Assembly: GCA_030040455.1 (NCBI GenBank)
Contig: JASHTR010000411.1
Coordinates: 1-13,750 of the forward strand
Reading direction: 5' to 3'
DNA: 13,750 nucleotides
Source of the DNA: Terriglobia bacterium
GTDB lineage: Bacteria; Acidobacteriota; Terriglobia; UBA7540
Shown here: positions 1 to 6,082 of the stretch, piece by piece
How positions within the stretch are numbered: position 1 is the first letter of the stretch
How the letters are laid out: every line of letters starts with the position of its first letter
Notes under the pieces: model-generated
The model's database searches: none
Seen by the model: the letters and a program-made list of their open reading frames with translations, nothing else
What the model was told of the DNA's origin: nothing
Program-made: the position numbers and the translations under genes

Positions 1-294
1 CCCCTTGGAAAGGAATATCCATGTGGTTCGGCGCTCCAGGCACTTGAGGACAGCCCGCAGCGTGGCCGAGAAGGAGTATCCCGTCTGGCGGCCTTTGACT
101 ACAATCTTCAGCGCGGAGTTGTCTTCCACCCAACGTCGCTGGTAAGGCAATAGTTGCACGATGGGTTTCAAAGCGAGCGAGTCCCGGAACTGCGAGCCCG
201 ATGCTGCGGTTTGAGCCGGGAGAGTTCGGTCGTCACCTTGTAAGCCAGGGTGAGCGGCTTTTTGCGAAATGCGGCTTGCCCTAGTTTTGAACAT
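1..294 (-). CDS. Mu gp28-like phage terminase large subunit, N-terminal part (runs off left edge)
   Basis: This open frame starts at ATG 292-294 and continues without a stop through position 1, giving the first 98 residues. Terminase large subunits are the ATPase/nuclease motors that pump DNA into phage proheads. The part seen has a poorly conserved, Ser/Ala/Gln-rich first 40 residues, then LLPYQRRWVEDNSALKI (about 48-64), which has the look of the start of Mu gp28-type terminases. It is followed by a deviant Walker A segment KGRQTGYS (about 67-74) and CLERRTTWIFLSKG at the edge. The start overlaps the end of the upstream gene by 14 nt, and GTG at 298-300 is an alternative start; a purine-rich GGTGAGG lies just upstream. 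Overlap with a gp27-like gene reproduces the Mu gp27-gp28 order. Family call is from motif and order recognition; the Walker B and nuclease domains are outside the window. Confidence 0.75.
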   Translation of the reverse strand, partial: MFKTRASRISQKAAHPGLQGDDRTLPAQTAASGSQFRDSLALKPIVQLLPYQRRWVEDNSALKIVVKGRQTGYSFSATLRAVLKCLERRTTWIFLSKG

Positions 295-964
295 CTGCAC
301 TCGCCTCACCACCCTCCCCGGACTCCGTAACGGATACAAGACCGTAGATTTCTTGAATTTGCTTGATGATGTCGGGCCCCAATGCACGATCCTCGCCCTT
401 GCCCTCGACGGCTTCCTTGAGCTGCGCTAGCCGGTTGGTTATCAAATCCCGCTTTGCGATCTCTGTTTTCAGGCGAACTTCCAGGAATCTCCGATCGAGA
501 TCGAGTTTTTCACTTTTGAGGCGGAAAGACTTTTCCTTGAGGCGCTTATTTTCTTGCTGATCCTTCACGCGGAGGGCGCTTTGAAATCGCAAGCGTGCCT
601 CTCCCCGGCTCAATCCCATCAAGCCTGTAATCAGCACCGCTTCGGCAAGGTCGCTCCGGCCTGACTCCGGATCTGCAAGAGTCTGCTTCAGGCAACGAGC
701 GGTCTGCAGCATGTGGCGGATGCGCTGCTGCTGCAAGCTGACGTTAGATCGGAAATAGCCCTCGATCACTCGCAACGGCACTTCCTCCTCACTTCCGTCA
801 TTCACTGCTTCCATCGCATCTTCGAAGGTGGCGCCCTCGATAAGCATTTTCGCCACCACACTGCGCTGCAATTCCGTAAGCTCGTTCGTGCCCGCACCGT
901 CGCCGTGGGATGGCGCTGGCTTGTTTTTGACCTTCTGCTCTTTGTCGGCTCTATGATTCGCCAT
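281..964 (-). CDS. Mu gp27-like (DUF3486-type) phage protein, probable small terminase subunit
   Basis: A 227-residue protein. After a charged, low-complexity N-terminus (1-27), residues about 30-75 look like a helix-turn-helix DNA-binding region (LTELQRSVVAKMLIEGATFEDAMEAV). A helical segment follows, then a strongly charged coiled-coil-like stretch at about 130-190 rich in Lys, Arg, Glu and Leu, and an acidic tail. Small terminases recognise the phage genome and assemble through coiled coils, so the architecture fits. The stronger argument is order: it sits immediately upstream of, and overlaps by 14 nt, a gp28-like large terminase, as gp27 does in Mu-like phages. Its ATG overlaps the stop of the preceding gene as TAATG (962-966), indicating translational coupling. 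I see no single diagnostic motif, so the specific family is inferred; it could be another phage DNA-binding protein. Confidence 0.6.
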   Translation of the reverse strand: MANHRADKEQKVKNKPAPSHGDGAGTNELTELQRSVVAKMLIEGATFEDAMEAVNDGSEEEVPLRVIEGYFRSNVSLQQQRIRHMLQTARCLKQTLADPESGRSDLAEAVLITGLMGLSRGEARLRFQSALRVKDQQENKRLKEKSFRLKSEKLDLDRRFLEVRLKTEIAKRDLITNRLAQLKEAVEGKGEDRALGPDIIKQIQEIYGLVSVTESGEGGEASADVQN

Positions 965-1278
965 TATTTATCCGGCTGAAGATAAATGCCGTCGTCCTGC
1001 GGCAGACGACCGTCGCGATAATCAATCCCTTTTGCTGTGATCTTTACCAACGATACATTCCGGTGGCTATGTGGTCCCCGGACTCCTTCCACGGCCACGA
1101 GTCCTTTCTCAGTCAAATAAGCCACATGAAAATTGAGTTCCTCGAGGGGGATGGGATAGCCAAGAAAATCCAGTTCTCCCTGGAGCAGCGGCAAGGTTGC
1201 CGACTGCGGATAGATCAGGCCAAGGTAGTAAAGGATTTTTCCTCGAATGATTTCTCGATGTCGAAGCGACGTCGTCAT
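964..1278 (-). CDS. Small winged-helix-like phage protein of a Mu-like late region
   Basis: The preferred start is the ATG at 1276-1278, giving 104 residues. It has a GAGG ribosome-binding site 9 nt upstream, and conserved-looking sequence begins there (LRHREIIRGKILYYLGLIYPQ). An in-frame ATG at 1378-1380 would add 34 residues without obvious structure. The body reads like a winged-helix domain: a helix carrying YPQSATLPLLQGEL, then LEELNFHVAYLTEKGLVAVEG as the recognition helix and wing, then ITAKGIDYRDG and a DDGIYL tail. Short proteins of this pattern (YLxEKGLV ... LTAxGIDLxEG) occur just upstream of gp27/gp28 in Mu-like prophages. The stop overlaps the next start by one base (TAATG). Function is unknown; DNA binding during packaging or late regulation is inference. 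Confidence 0.6.
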   Translation of the reverse strand: MTTSLRHREIIRGKILYYLGLIYPQSATLPLLQGELDFLGYPIPLEELNFHVAYLTEKGLVAVEGVRGPHSHRNVSLVKITAKGIDYRDGRLPQDDGIYLQPDK

Positions 1279-1287
1279 ACTCACATT

Positions 1288-1291
1288 CCTC
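1288..1291 (-). promoter_or_regulatory. Ribosome-binding site deciding the start of the winged-helix-like gene
   Basis: GAGG on the minus strand lies 9 nt before the ATG at 1278. It supports the shorter reading frame over the upstream ATG at 1380, whose GGAGG is about 12 nt away. Confidence 0.4.
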
Positions 1292-1515
1292 GAATGTTGA
1301 ATTCCGGCTGAGCGCGCGGCAGCGGCCTCGTGGCCGTTACCGTCGAAGTCGCTCCGCAGTATGAGGCAGTTTTCAGTCATCGGACCGGGCAGCCTCCCCG
1401 CCGATCACCGGAGTCGGTGAAGGTGCCCCCCGGCCCGACCTTTGCGTGCTCCCCCTCGCAGAGCAACGCAAGCCCTGGATGAAAAATTCCCGGTTTCTTT
1501 TCTTCCCTGCATGAC

Positions 1516-2334
1516 TCACGCACTCAGGCTCTTCGTGTCGCCTTGAGGCAGGTGCGCTGTTGGCTTTGTTCTCGCGTCTTCCATGAGTTTCCCGTAAAGC
1601 TGCATTCGCCGCATGCCTCGCGGCACATAGTCCGGATCAAATGTTTCACCCTCGGGTTGCCCTGTGTTCCAGCAGCAGAACAAAGCCTCAAAATCACGTG
1701 ACAACTTTAAGCGAAAGCGGAAGGCGAATTCCGTCAGGAGTTCAACGGCAAGGCGATAGTGAAATTGCGGATCCATCAGATTACGAACGGCCGCCTTTCG
1801 ACCTACGATTTGATATCCCATGATCTGGGTAAGACCCCACGAAGTGGCCAGCTCGCGCAATTCCGCCTCCTCCATGCTTGAAATACATTGCAAGAAGTCA
1901 CGGGCAGGCTGCGCGACGGATAGCCATCTCCGCGTTCCTTCGGCATGGAAGGCGGCTCTATCCTGCAAGGTGGCGAACAGGCTGGATCGTTCGATGCTCC
2001 CAAAAGCTTTCGTTTGACCGCTCGCAACCGCCGTGAGCTGCGTGTAGGTGGTTGGCTCGAAATATGAAGCGCTGGCATCCCCCCCCGACTCGTTTGCCGT
2101 CAGCGCGGCGAGAAATGCATCCGGGAGTGCTGAACCCGACGTGGCCTCGGCGATATACTCCCGCCATTGCGCGTAAATCCGTTCCATGAGCAATCGATCC
2201 GGATTGTCTGCCTCTCCCGGAGATAAAGCCGGAGGCGGAGCCGGAGCCGCTGAAAAGACCGATGTTTCGCCTCCTTCCGTTGTCCTCCGTGGTGCGAGAA
2301 GGCCGGCATCGCGTTTCATGCGGTGTTGACTCAC
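1516..2334 (-). CDS. Phage endolysin of the lytic-transglycosylase (SLT/lysozyme-like) type
   Basis: A 272-residue protein that would cleave peptidoglycan glycan strands. The first 45 residues are basic, then Ala/Pro-rich, with no clear signal peptide or membrane helix. The catalytic region begins at about 48. ALTANESGG (77-85) supplies the probable catalytic Glu at residue 82. SWGLTQIMGYQ (165-175) matches the S-x-G-x-x-Q-I-M block of SLT-type transglycosylases, and FCCWNTGQPEG...DPDYVPRGMRRMQLYGKL (about 219-249) matches the usual C-terminal WNxG...Y...V...Y block. The start is GTG at 2332-2334; an in-frame ATG at 2319 is possible. In Mu-like phages the lysozyme gene precedes the packaging genes, as here, so endolysin or a virion-associated lysin is likely. 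No holin or Rz spanin gene is visible in the 237 bp before the next gene. Confidence 0.72.
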   Translation of the reverse strand: MSQHRMKRDAGLLAPRRTTEGGETSVFSAAPAPPPALSPGEADNPDRLLMERIYAQWREYIAEATSGSALPDAFLAALTANESGGDASASYFEPTTYTQLTAVASGQTKAFGSIERSSLFATLQDRAAFHAEGTRRWLSVAQPARDFLQCISSMEEAELRELATSWGLTQIMGYQIVGRKAAVRNLMDPQFHYRLAVELLTEFAFRFRLKLSRDFEALFCCWNTGQPEGETFDPDYVPRGMRRMQLYGKLMEDARTKPTAHLPQGDTKSLSA

Positions 2335-2512
2335 GAGTAAACACTATCATCCCCACGCTGCGAGATGGAGACACGTGGGACGGGCGAGACATTTTTTTTT
2401 GGTGCGAACGTTCGCTGAAAGGTGAGGGAATAGATAAGCGATCAGCTCGCTGGAAGTGATTGCCGCATGAGCTGGGAATTAGGCGCTGCGGTAAAACAAT
2501 CCGTCCCAAGGC
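2335..2512. other. Spacer between endolysin and metallophosphoesterase; probable phage/host junction
   Basis: A 178-bp stretch with no supportable gene. It holds a run of nine T (2392-2400), a 12-bp perfect palindrome directly beside it, and a weak 6-bp-stem hairpin (CCCACG 2352-2357 with CGTGGG 2374-2379). The hairpin is 12 nt from the T-run, so I do not call a terminator. This is where upstream phage genes would be expected and are missing. Confidence 0.4.
2404..2415. promoter_or_regulatory. Perfect 12-bp palindrome GCGAACGTTCGC, possible operator
   Basis: The sequence is its own reverse complement and sits 3 bp from a nine-base A/T tract, about 70 bp upstream of the endolysin start. Placement suits a repressor-binding operator for the phage block. 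It contains GAAC and GTTC half-sites but without the spacer of known SOS boxes, so a LexA assignment is not supported. Confidence 0.3.
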
Positions 2513-3979
2513 TTAAGGAAGTAACACGTCCGGCGATTCAAATTGAAAATCGGGATCCACGCCTGGAAAATGTGATCGGGTCGGTGCTGATTTTGCGAGG
2601 GCTCCTGACCAGCATTCAAACGTCCTGCCGCCGCGCTCATCGCCTTTAAAGAATGCCAGATAGGTCATCGTGTGAAAGCTGGCAAACACTTCGCGGCTCG
2701 AATTCGAACGGCCCAGCTCATGGACTGGCCGCCACGTTCCGGAGTTCAGATAGATTTGATGAACCATCCCTCGCACGGCGAAGCAGGAGTCCAGAGCGAC
2801 GATCTCGTGCTGGTGAGTGTGTCCATAGACAATAAAACGAGCGCGGCGGCTTCTAAACCACTTTTCGCAAAGAGCAAAGGGGTAATAGGATTGCTTTCTG
2901 TTTCCGATTTTTCCGCCGAGCCAGCATACCAGACGGCGACCTTCAGGATTCAGAAGCTTTTGTGAAATCATGAGCCCCCACCAAACCTTTTCGCGGTCGG
3001 TGAAACGGCCTTTTCCTGCAAGGCTCTGGCGAACGAACGGGAGGCGTAGAAAGCGGGAGGTTAAGTCGCCCCACACCTCTTGAACCCGGCGGCGCACCCG
3101 AACGTCCGGGCACGTTCGCCGAAGCAGCCCGCCAACCCAAACCGGCACCATCAAGAGCGGACGGACGTTATCAATTTCTCTGAGGCCGTTCAGGCATTCC
3201 TCCGGCAGCAAGTCGCTGAGTTGCGCCTTCACCTCCGCCGCAAAGCTCGTGACGAGATCGACGACGATTGCGTCGCCCAGCGAAGACACATCACGATCAC
3301 CGGCAAAGTTGAAGCGATCGTAGATGTCGCCATGCCGGGCGAACACCCGGTGATCGTTGAAAATCTCTCGGATGTCGCGGGCAGCGAGCTCTTCCGGATC
3401 GTGGGGGAAAGGTAACAACGGGTCATTCTCGAGACCCAACGCCTCCACGATCTGGCGACGGATTTCGACATATGGAGGAAACGGAAGGTGATAAAACCAA
3501 TCGTGGTTGCCGACCATATAGAAAATCCGGACCCGCATCGGCGGACGGTGGCCGCTTGGCGACCCGCCCGCCCCGCGGAGCGGCCGACCCTCTGGAGTTG
3601 CCGGAGGGACGCGGGTCAGAGCGGTGCCGTGGAGTTTTTTCATCATCGCAAAAAAAGGGGCGTTTCTTTTGAGAATCCCTTCGGTAATAGTTCTGATTTT
3701 TTCTGGCAGCTCTCCGCCTCGCGGACCATCCCACGGCCTTACCCATGAAGGGGCGCTATTCCCTTCTTTCAGCCACTTTGAAGAACGAAGAACATCCAGG
3801 ATGTCCCCCAAGAGAACGACATTCAGCTCTTCAATCGGCCGATACTTGCCGTCCGCCCGCCACGAAGCCGCATAGGCGAGACTCCGGAGCCGATCACGAA
3901 AAACCCGGAGCGTGCCCTGATGGACCGTTTCACCGGAGCTGCCGTCCGTCAGATGAACGTCACTGATAATGACCAGCAT
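2513..3979 (-). CDS. Calcineurin-like metallophosphoesterase
   Basis: A 488-residue cytoplasmic-looking enzyme with all signature blocks of the metallophosphoesterase fold: DVH (7-9), GDILD (58-62), GNHD (157-160), RHGD (215-218) and GHTH (386-389), which together bind two metal ions. The family hydrolyses phosphomono- or diesters; the substrate here cannot be told. The protein is long for the family, with about 165 residues between the RHGD and GHTH blocks and an 80-residue C-terminal extension. No signal peptide or membrane segment is evident. Residues about 122-147 are Pro/Gly/Arg-rich and encoded by a nested palindrome (see the repeat at 3561-3617). They interrupt the region just before GNHD and look inserted. 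The start is supported by GGAGG 6 nt upstream (3986-3990). It is a single gene, 163 bp downstream of mutM. Confidence 0.85.
   Translation of the reverse strand: MLVIISDVHLTDGSSGETVHQGTLRVFRDRLRSLAYAASWRADGKYRPIEELNVVLLGDILDVLRSSKWLKEGNSAPSWVRPWDGPRGGELPEKIRTITEGILKRNAPFFAMMKKLHGTALTRVPPATPEGRPLRGAGGSPSGHRPPMRVRIFYMVGNHDWFYHLPFPPYVEIRRQIVEALGLENDPLLPFPHDPEELAARDIREIFNDHRVFARHGDIYDRFNFAGDRDVSSLGDAIVVDLVTSFAAEVKAQLSDLLPEECLNGLREIDNVRPLLMVPVWVGGLLRRTCPDVRVRRRVQEVWGDLTSRFLRLPFVRQSLAGKGRFTDREKVWWGLMISQKLLNPEGRRLVCWLGGKIGNRKQSYYPFALCEKWFRSRRARFIVYGHTHQHEIVALDSCFAVRGMVHQIYLNSGTWRPVHELGRSNSSREVFASFHTMTYLAFFKGDERGGRTFECWSGALAKSAPTRSHFPGVDPDFQFESPDVLLP
3561..3617. repeat. Nested palindromic (REP-like) element inside the metallophosphoesterase gene
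   Basis: Outer 7-bp arms GACCCGC (3561-3567) and GCGGGTC (3611-3617) are perfect reverse complements. They enclose two further hairpins: CCGC-GGA-GCGG (3573-3583), and CCCTCTGG-AGTTG-CCGGAGGG (3588-3608; 8-bp stem with one G-U pair). The whole could fold as a three-way junction. GACCCGC also occurs directly at 3530-3536. The element is read in frame and encodes the low-complexity residues about 122-139. That it is a mobile or repeated element is inferred; copy number elsewhere in the genome is unknown. Confidence 0.5.
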
Positions 3980-3985
3980 CCTGGC

Positions 3986-3990
3986 CCTCC
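3986..3990 (-). promoter_or_regulatory. Shine-Dalgarno site of the metallophosphoesterase gene
   Basis: GGAGG on the minus strand, 6 nt before the ATG at 3979; it fixes the start. Confidence 0.6.
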
Positions 3991-4045
3991 GTAAGCTTGG
4001 CAGAGATTCGCCTTGTCAGTTTGAATCGAGGGGGTGGCTCGCTGC

Positions 4046-4051
4046 ATTGTA
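4046..4051 (-). promoter_or_regulatory. Candidate -10 box (TACAAT) of the metallophosphoesterase gene
   Basis: TACAAT on the minus strand, about 66 nt upstream of the start codon, matches the sigma-70 -10 consensus at 5 of 6 positions. No good -35 hexamer is seen at normal spacing, so this is weak. Confidence 0.25.
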
Positions 4052-4141
4052 AGACAACGGCGTGAGAGGATGGAGACAAGAGAGACTCATGAGACGTTTT
4101 TTTAGGGAATGCAGGTCAAGGTGCGCGGGCTCAAAACAAAA

Positions 4142-4987
4142 TCAGAGGGAGAAAGCCGTTTTGCGAGGGCGGCGCTGACAAGAAGGGCAAAAGTGGCTGC
4201 TCCGACCGCAGATCACGATTCGTTGGACGGTGTTATTGCAGCGCCGGCAAGGCTGGCCTGCTCTTCCGTAAACTTGCAATCTGGACATAAATTTGCCCGG
4301 GCGCCCTTCAATATCGATATAATCCCGAAAAGTCGTTCCCTGAAGAGCGATGGCGCGGCGTAGAACGTTACGGACTGCGCGGTAAAGCGCACGGCGAGCA
4401 GCTTTTGAGACTTTCCCCGCCGGGGTCTGAGGATGGACGCGCGCCGCGAAGAGCGCTTCATCCGCATAGATATTTCCCAGGCCGGAGAGGACTTGTTGGT
4501 TCAACAGCCATCCTTTAATAGCGCCATGTCTCTTCCCCATTCGACCCGTGAATTCACTTTCGGTCACTTCGAGCGCGTCCGGGCCCAGCGAATGAAGCAT
4601 TTGCTCTGTCTCCTGTGGGGTCGAGAGGCGTAACATTCCAAACCGGCGGGGGTCACAGTAGCGAAGTTCTTCGCGGCCGTCATCCAAGGAGATGCAGGCG
4701 TGCGTATGAGGCAACAGCGGGGCCTCACGAGGGTTGAGCACGAGCCGCCCCGTCATCCCCAGGCGCACGATGAGGTCAGCGCGCGGGCGTGAACCCTCGC
4801 CACTCAATTCCATAATCAGCGTTTTTCCTTTTCGATGGAAGCTGGCGACGCGGCGTCCTTCCATCCAGCTTGCCGGCTGGCCGCGAACGGTGCCGGGGCG
4901 AAGAACCCTGATGGCCGAAATCCTTCTTCCCAGAACACGGCGCTCCAGGCCTTGCCGGACGGTTTCAACCTCGGGTAACTCAGGCAT
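4142..4987 (-). CDS. mutM: Formamidopyrimidine-DNA glycosylase (MutM/Fpg)
   Basis: A 281-residue base-excision repair enzyme that removes 8-oxoguanine and formamidopyrimidines and nicks the abasic site. The start is set at ATG 4985-4987 because the mature protein must begin Pro-Glu-Leu-Pro-Glu: Pro2 is the nucleophile and Glu3 the catalytic acid. A longer in-frame ATG (5050) would bury Pro2 and is rejected. An AAGGGG site lies 10 nt upstream. Visible elements are the conserved lysine of RKGK (Lys55), RLGMTGRL (75-82), CDPRRFGML (111-119) and the helix-two-turn-helix LLNQQVLSGLGNIYADEALF (161-180, Asn172). The C-terminal zinc finger has Cys247, Cys250, Cys267 and Cys270 with Arg262 in GRSSHFCPSCQ. 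All key residues and the family length are present, so it should be active. It is transcribed away from cmk. Confidence 0.96.
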   Translation of the reverse strand: MPELPEVETVRQGLERRVLGRRISAIRVLRPGTVRGQPASWMEGRRVASFHRKGKTLIMELSGEGSRPRADLIVRLGMTGRLVLNPREAPLLPHTHACISLDDGREELRYCDPRRFGMLRLSTPQETEQMLHSLGPDALEVTESEFTGRMGKRHGAIKGWLLNQQVLSGLGNIYADEALFAARVHPQTPAGKVSKAARRALYRAVRNVLRRAIALQGTTFRDYIDIEGRPGKFMSRLQVYGRAGQPCRRCNNTVQRIVICGRSSHFCPSCQRRPRKTAFSL

Positions 4988-5110
4988 AGAGAAAACGCCC
5001 CTTCTCGGCCTCGACCCGCACGCAGCTTCGCCAGCTTGAAACCGAGGCATTATTTTCCATCATAAGCTTTGCTTTTCAATATGGAAACTTCGGGTTAGAG
5101 TCAATACTCT
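4988..5110. promoter_or_regulatory. Divergent mutM/cmk promoter region
   Basis: A 123-bp spacer between divergent starts must contain both promoters. Toward mutM there is a possible -10 TATGAT (minus strand, 5059-5064), without a convincing -35. Just before the cmk ATG is a short dyad AGAGT-CAAT-ACTCT (5097-5110) that overlaps where a Shine-Dalgarno would be; no strong ribosome-binding site is seen for cmk. Confidence 0.35.
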
Positions 5111-5815
5111 ATGCAGCGACCATTGGTGATCACGATTGACGGCCCCGCCGGAGCAGGCAAGAGCACCGTCGCCCGGAGATTGGCCGGGCGTCTGGGTCTA
5201 ACCTACCTCGATAGCGGTGCCACCTATCGCGCGGCCGCACTCGAGGTGTTAGAGCACGGGGTTTCTCCTGACGATGCAAGCACCGCCATTTCCATTATCC
5301 GCCAGGCTGAAATCGTACTTCGGCCGGGGCGATCTCAATTGCGCGTTCTGCTGAACGGGAAAGACGTGACGGGCCAAATCCGCTCGCCGGAGGTCACGCT
5401 TGCCGCCGCGCAAATCTCCCGGCTACCGGAGGTGCGGGCGAAACTAGTTGCATTGCAGCGAACCTTCGCACGGGGCCCAGGCGTGGTGATGGAAGGACGC
5501 GACATCGGGACGATCGTCTTTCCGGATGCGCCGCTCAAAATATTTTTAACGGCCCGTCCGGAAGAGCGCGCCCACCGCAGGTTGGTTGAGGGCAAGGAAA
5601 GCGGAAGGAACGCGACCCTCGAGCAGACGGCCTACGAGATTGGCCGAAGGGATCAACTGGACGCAGAAAGAAAAATCTCTCCGCTGGTGGCTGCGCCCGA
5701 TGCCCGTGTGATCGATTCATCCACGCTCACAGCGGATCAGGTAGTAGAACGCATCATTGGACTTGCAAAGGAGCGAGGACTATTGAGAGGAAATCAAAAC
5801 GCGGGTAGCGGCTAG
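5111..5815 (+). CDS. cmk: Cytidylate kinase
   Basis: A 234-residue cytosolic kinase that transfers phosphate from ATP to CMP and dCMP in pyrimidine nucleotide supply. The P-loop GPAGAGKST is at 11-19. YLDSGATYRAAAL (32-44) is the substrate-binding segment, VVMEGRDIGTIVFPDA (125-140) the conserved core with Arg130 and Asp131, and RRDQLDAERKISPL (179-192) the C-terminal block that holds the LID arginines. Length is normal for the single-domain bacterial type. The start ATG lies directly after a small dyad and lacks an obvious Shine-Dalgarno; the Met-Gln-Arg-Pro start precedes the first beta strand as expected, and no better alternative is present. It is the only intact plus-strand gene in the window and is followed by a broken transposase fragment. 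Confidence 0.95.
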   Translation: MQRPLVITIDGPAGAGKSTVARRLAGRLGLTYLDSGATYRAAALEVLEHGVSPDDASTAISIIRQAEIVLRPGRSQLRVLLNGKDVTGQIRSPEVTLAAAQISRLPEVRAKLVALQRTFARGPGVVMEGRDIGTIVFPDAPLKIFLTARPEERAHRRLVEGKESGRNATLEQTAYEIGRRDQLDAERKISPLVAAPDARVIDSSTLTADQVVERIIGLAKERGLLRGNQNAGSG

Positions 5816-5867
5816 CCGCGTTCAGCGCTTTTCTGGCCGTGGGCTTTTGAAGTATTGTTTTGGGACG

Positions 5868-5972
5868 ATGTCCAATGTTCATCGGCTGCGCACCACAGGT
5901 CGGATCTTTTTCGTCACGGTCAACCTGCGTCGCCGGGTACCAGCTTTCGGTGCCCCCGAATACTCGCTGATC
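5868..5972 (+). pseudogene. N-terminal fragment of an IS200-like / REP-associated tyrosine transposase (RAYT)
   Basis: From ATG 5868, about 35 residues (SNVHRLRTTGRIFFVTVNLRR then VPAF...EYSLI) match the opening of Y1-type transposases of the RAYT family. Their first strand reads approximately Gly-x-x-Tyr/Phe-Phe-Val-Thr. After EYSLI the similarity stops: the expected helix and the catalytic HUH motif (as in MPDHWH) are absent, and the frame runs into dyad-rich sequence and ends at 6086. The gene is therefore a truncated 5' stub, probably without function. Recognition rests on a short stretch, so the family call is moderate. An upstream in-frame ATG at 5847 is also present. Confidence 0.5.
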
Positions 5973-5991
5973 GTTGCGGGTAGCCGGGACA

Positions 5992-6082
5992 TGCTGCCGC
6001 CTAGCACGTCTGTGGCTGGCGGTTTCGCAGACATCACAAGACGATGCCTGCACTACCCAAGGCTGCCGCCTCGGCCTTTGGG
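5992..6082. repeat. Dyad-rich zone beside the transposase remnant
   Basis: Two imperfect hairpins lie here: GTCTGTG (6008-6014) with CGCAGAC (6026-6032), one G-U pair; and CCCAAGGC (6056-6063) with GCCTTTGGG (6074-6082), one bulge. The 10-mer GCTGCCGCCT occurs twice in direct orientation (5993-6002 and 6062-6071). Neither hairpin is followed by a T-run, so they are not classical terminators. Clustering with a RAYT stub suggests REP/BIME-type debris; that link is inferred. Confidence 0.4.

Noticed and set aside
1407..1514. Small minus-strand frame between endolysin and the winged-helix-like gene
   Set aside because: About 35 codons, Gly/Arg-rich, starting over the end of the endolysin gene with no recognisable product; composition looks non-coding.
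2352..2400. Hairpin plus T-run resembling a plus-strand intrinsic terminator
   Set aside because: The stem is only 6 bp with a 16-nt loop, the T-run is 12 nt away, and no plus-strand gene ends here.
2404..2415. LexA/SOS box
   Set aside because: The GAAC and GTTC halves abut without the spacer of known SOS boxes; kept only as an unassigned palindrome.
4988..5050. 21-residue N-terminal extension of MutM from an upstream ATG
   Set aside because: MutM needs Pro immediately after the initiator Met as its nucleophile, so the start must be at 4987.
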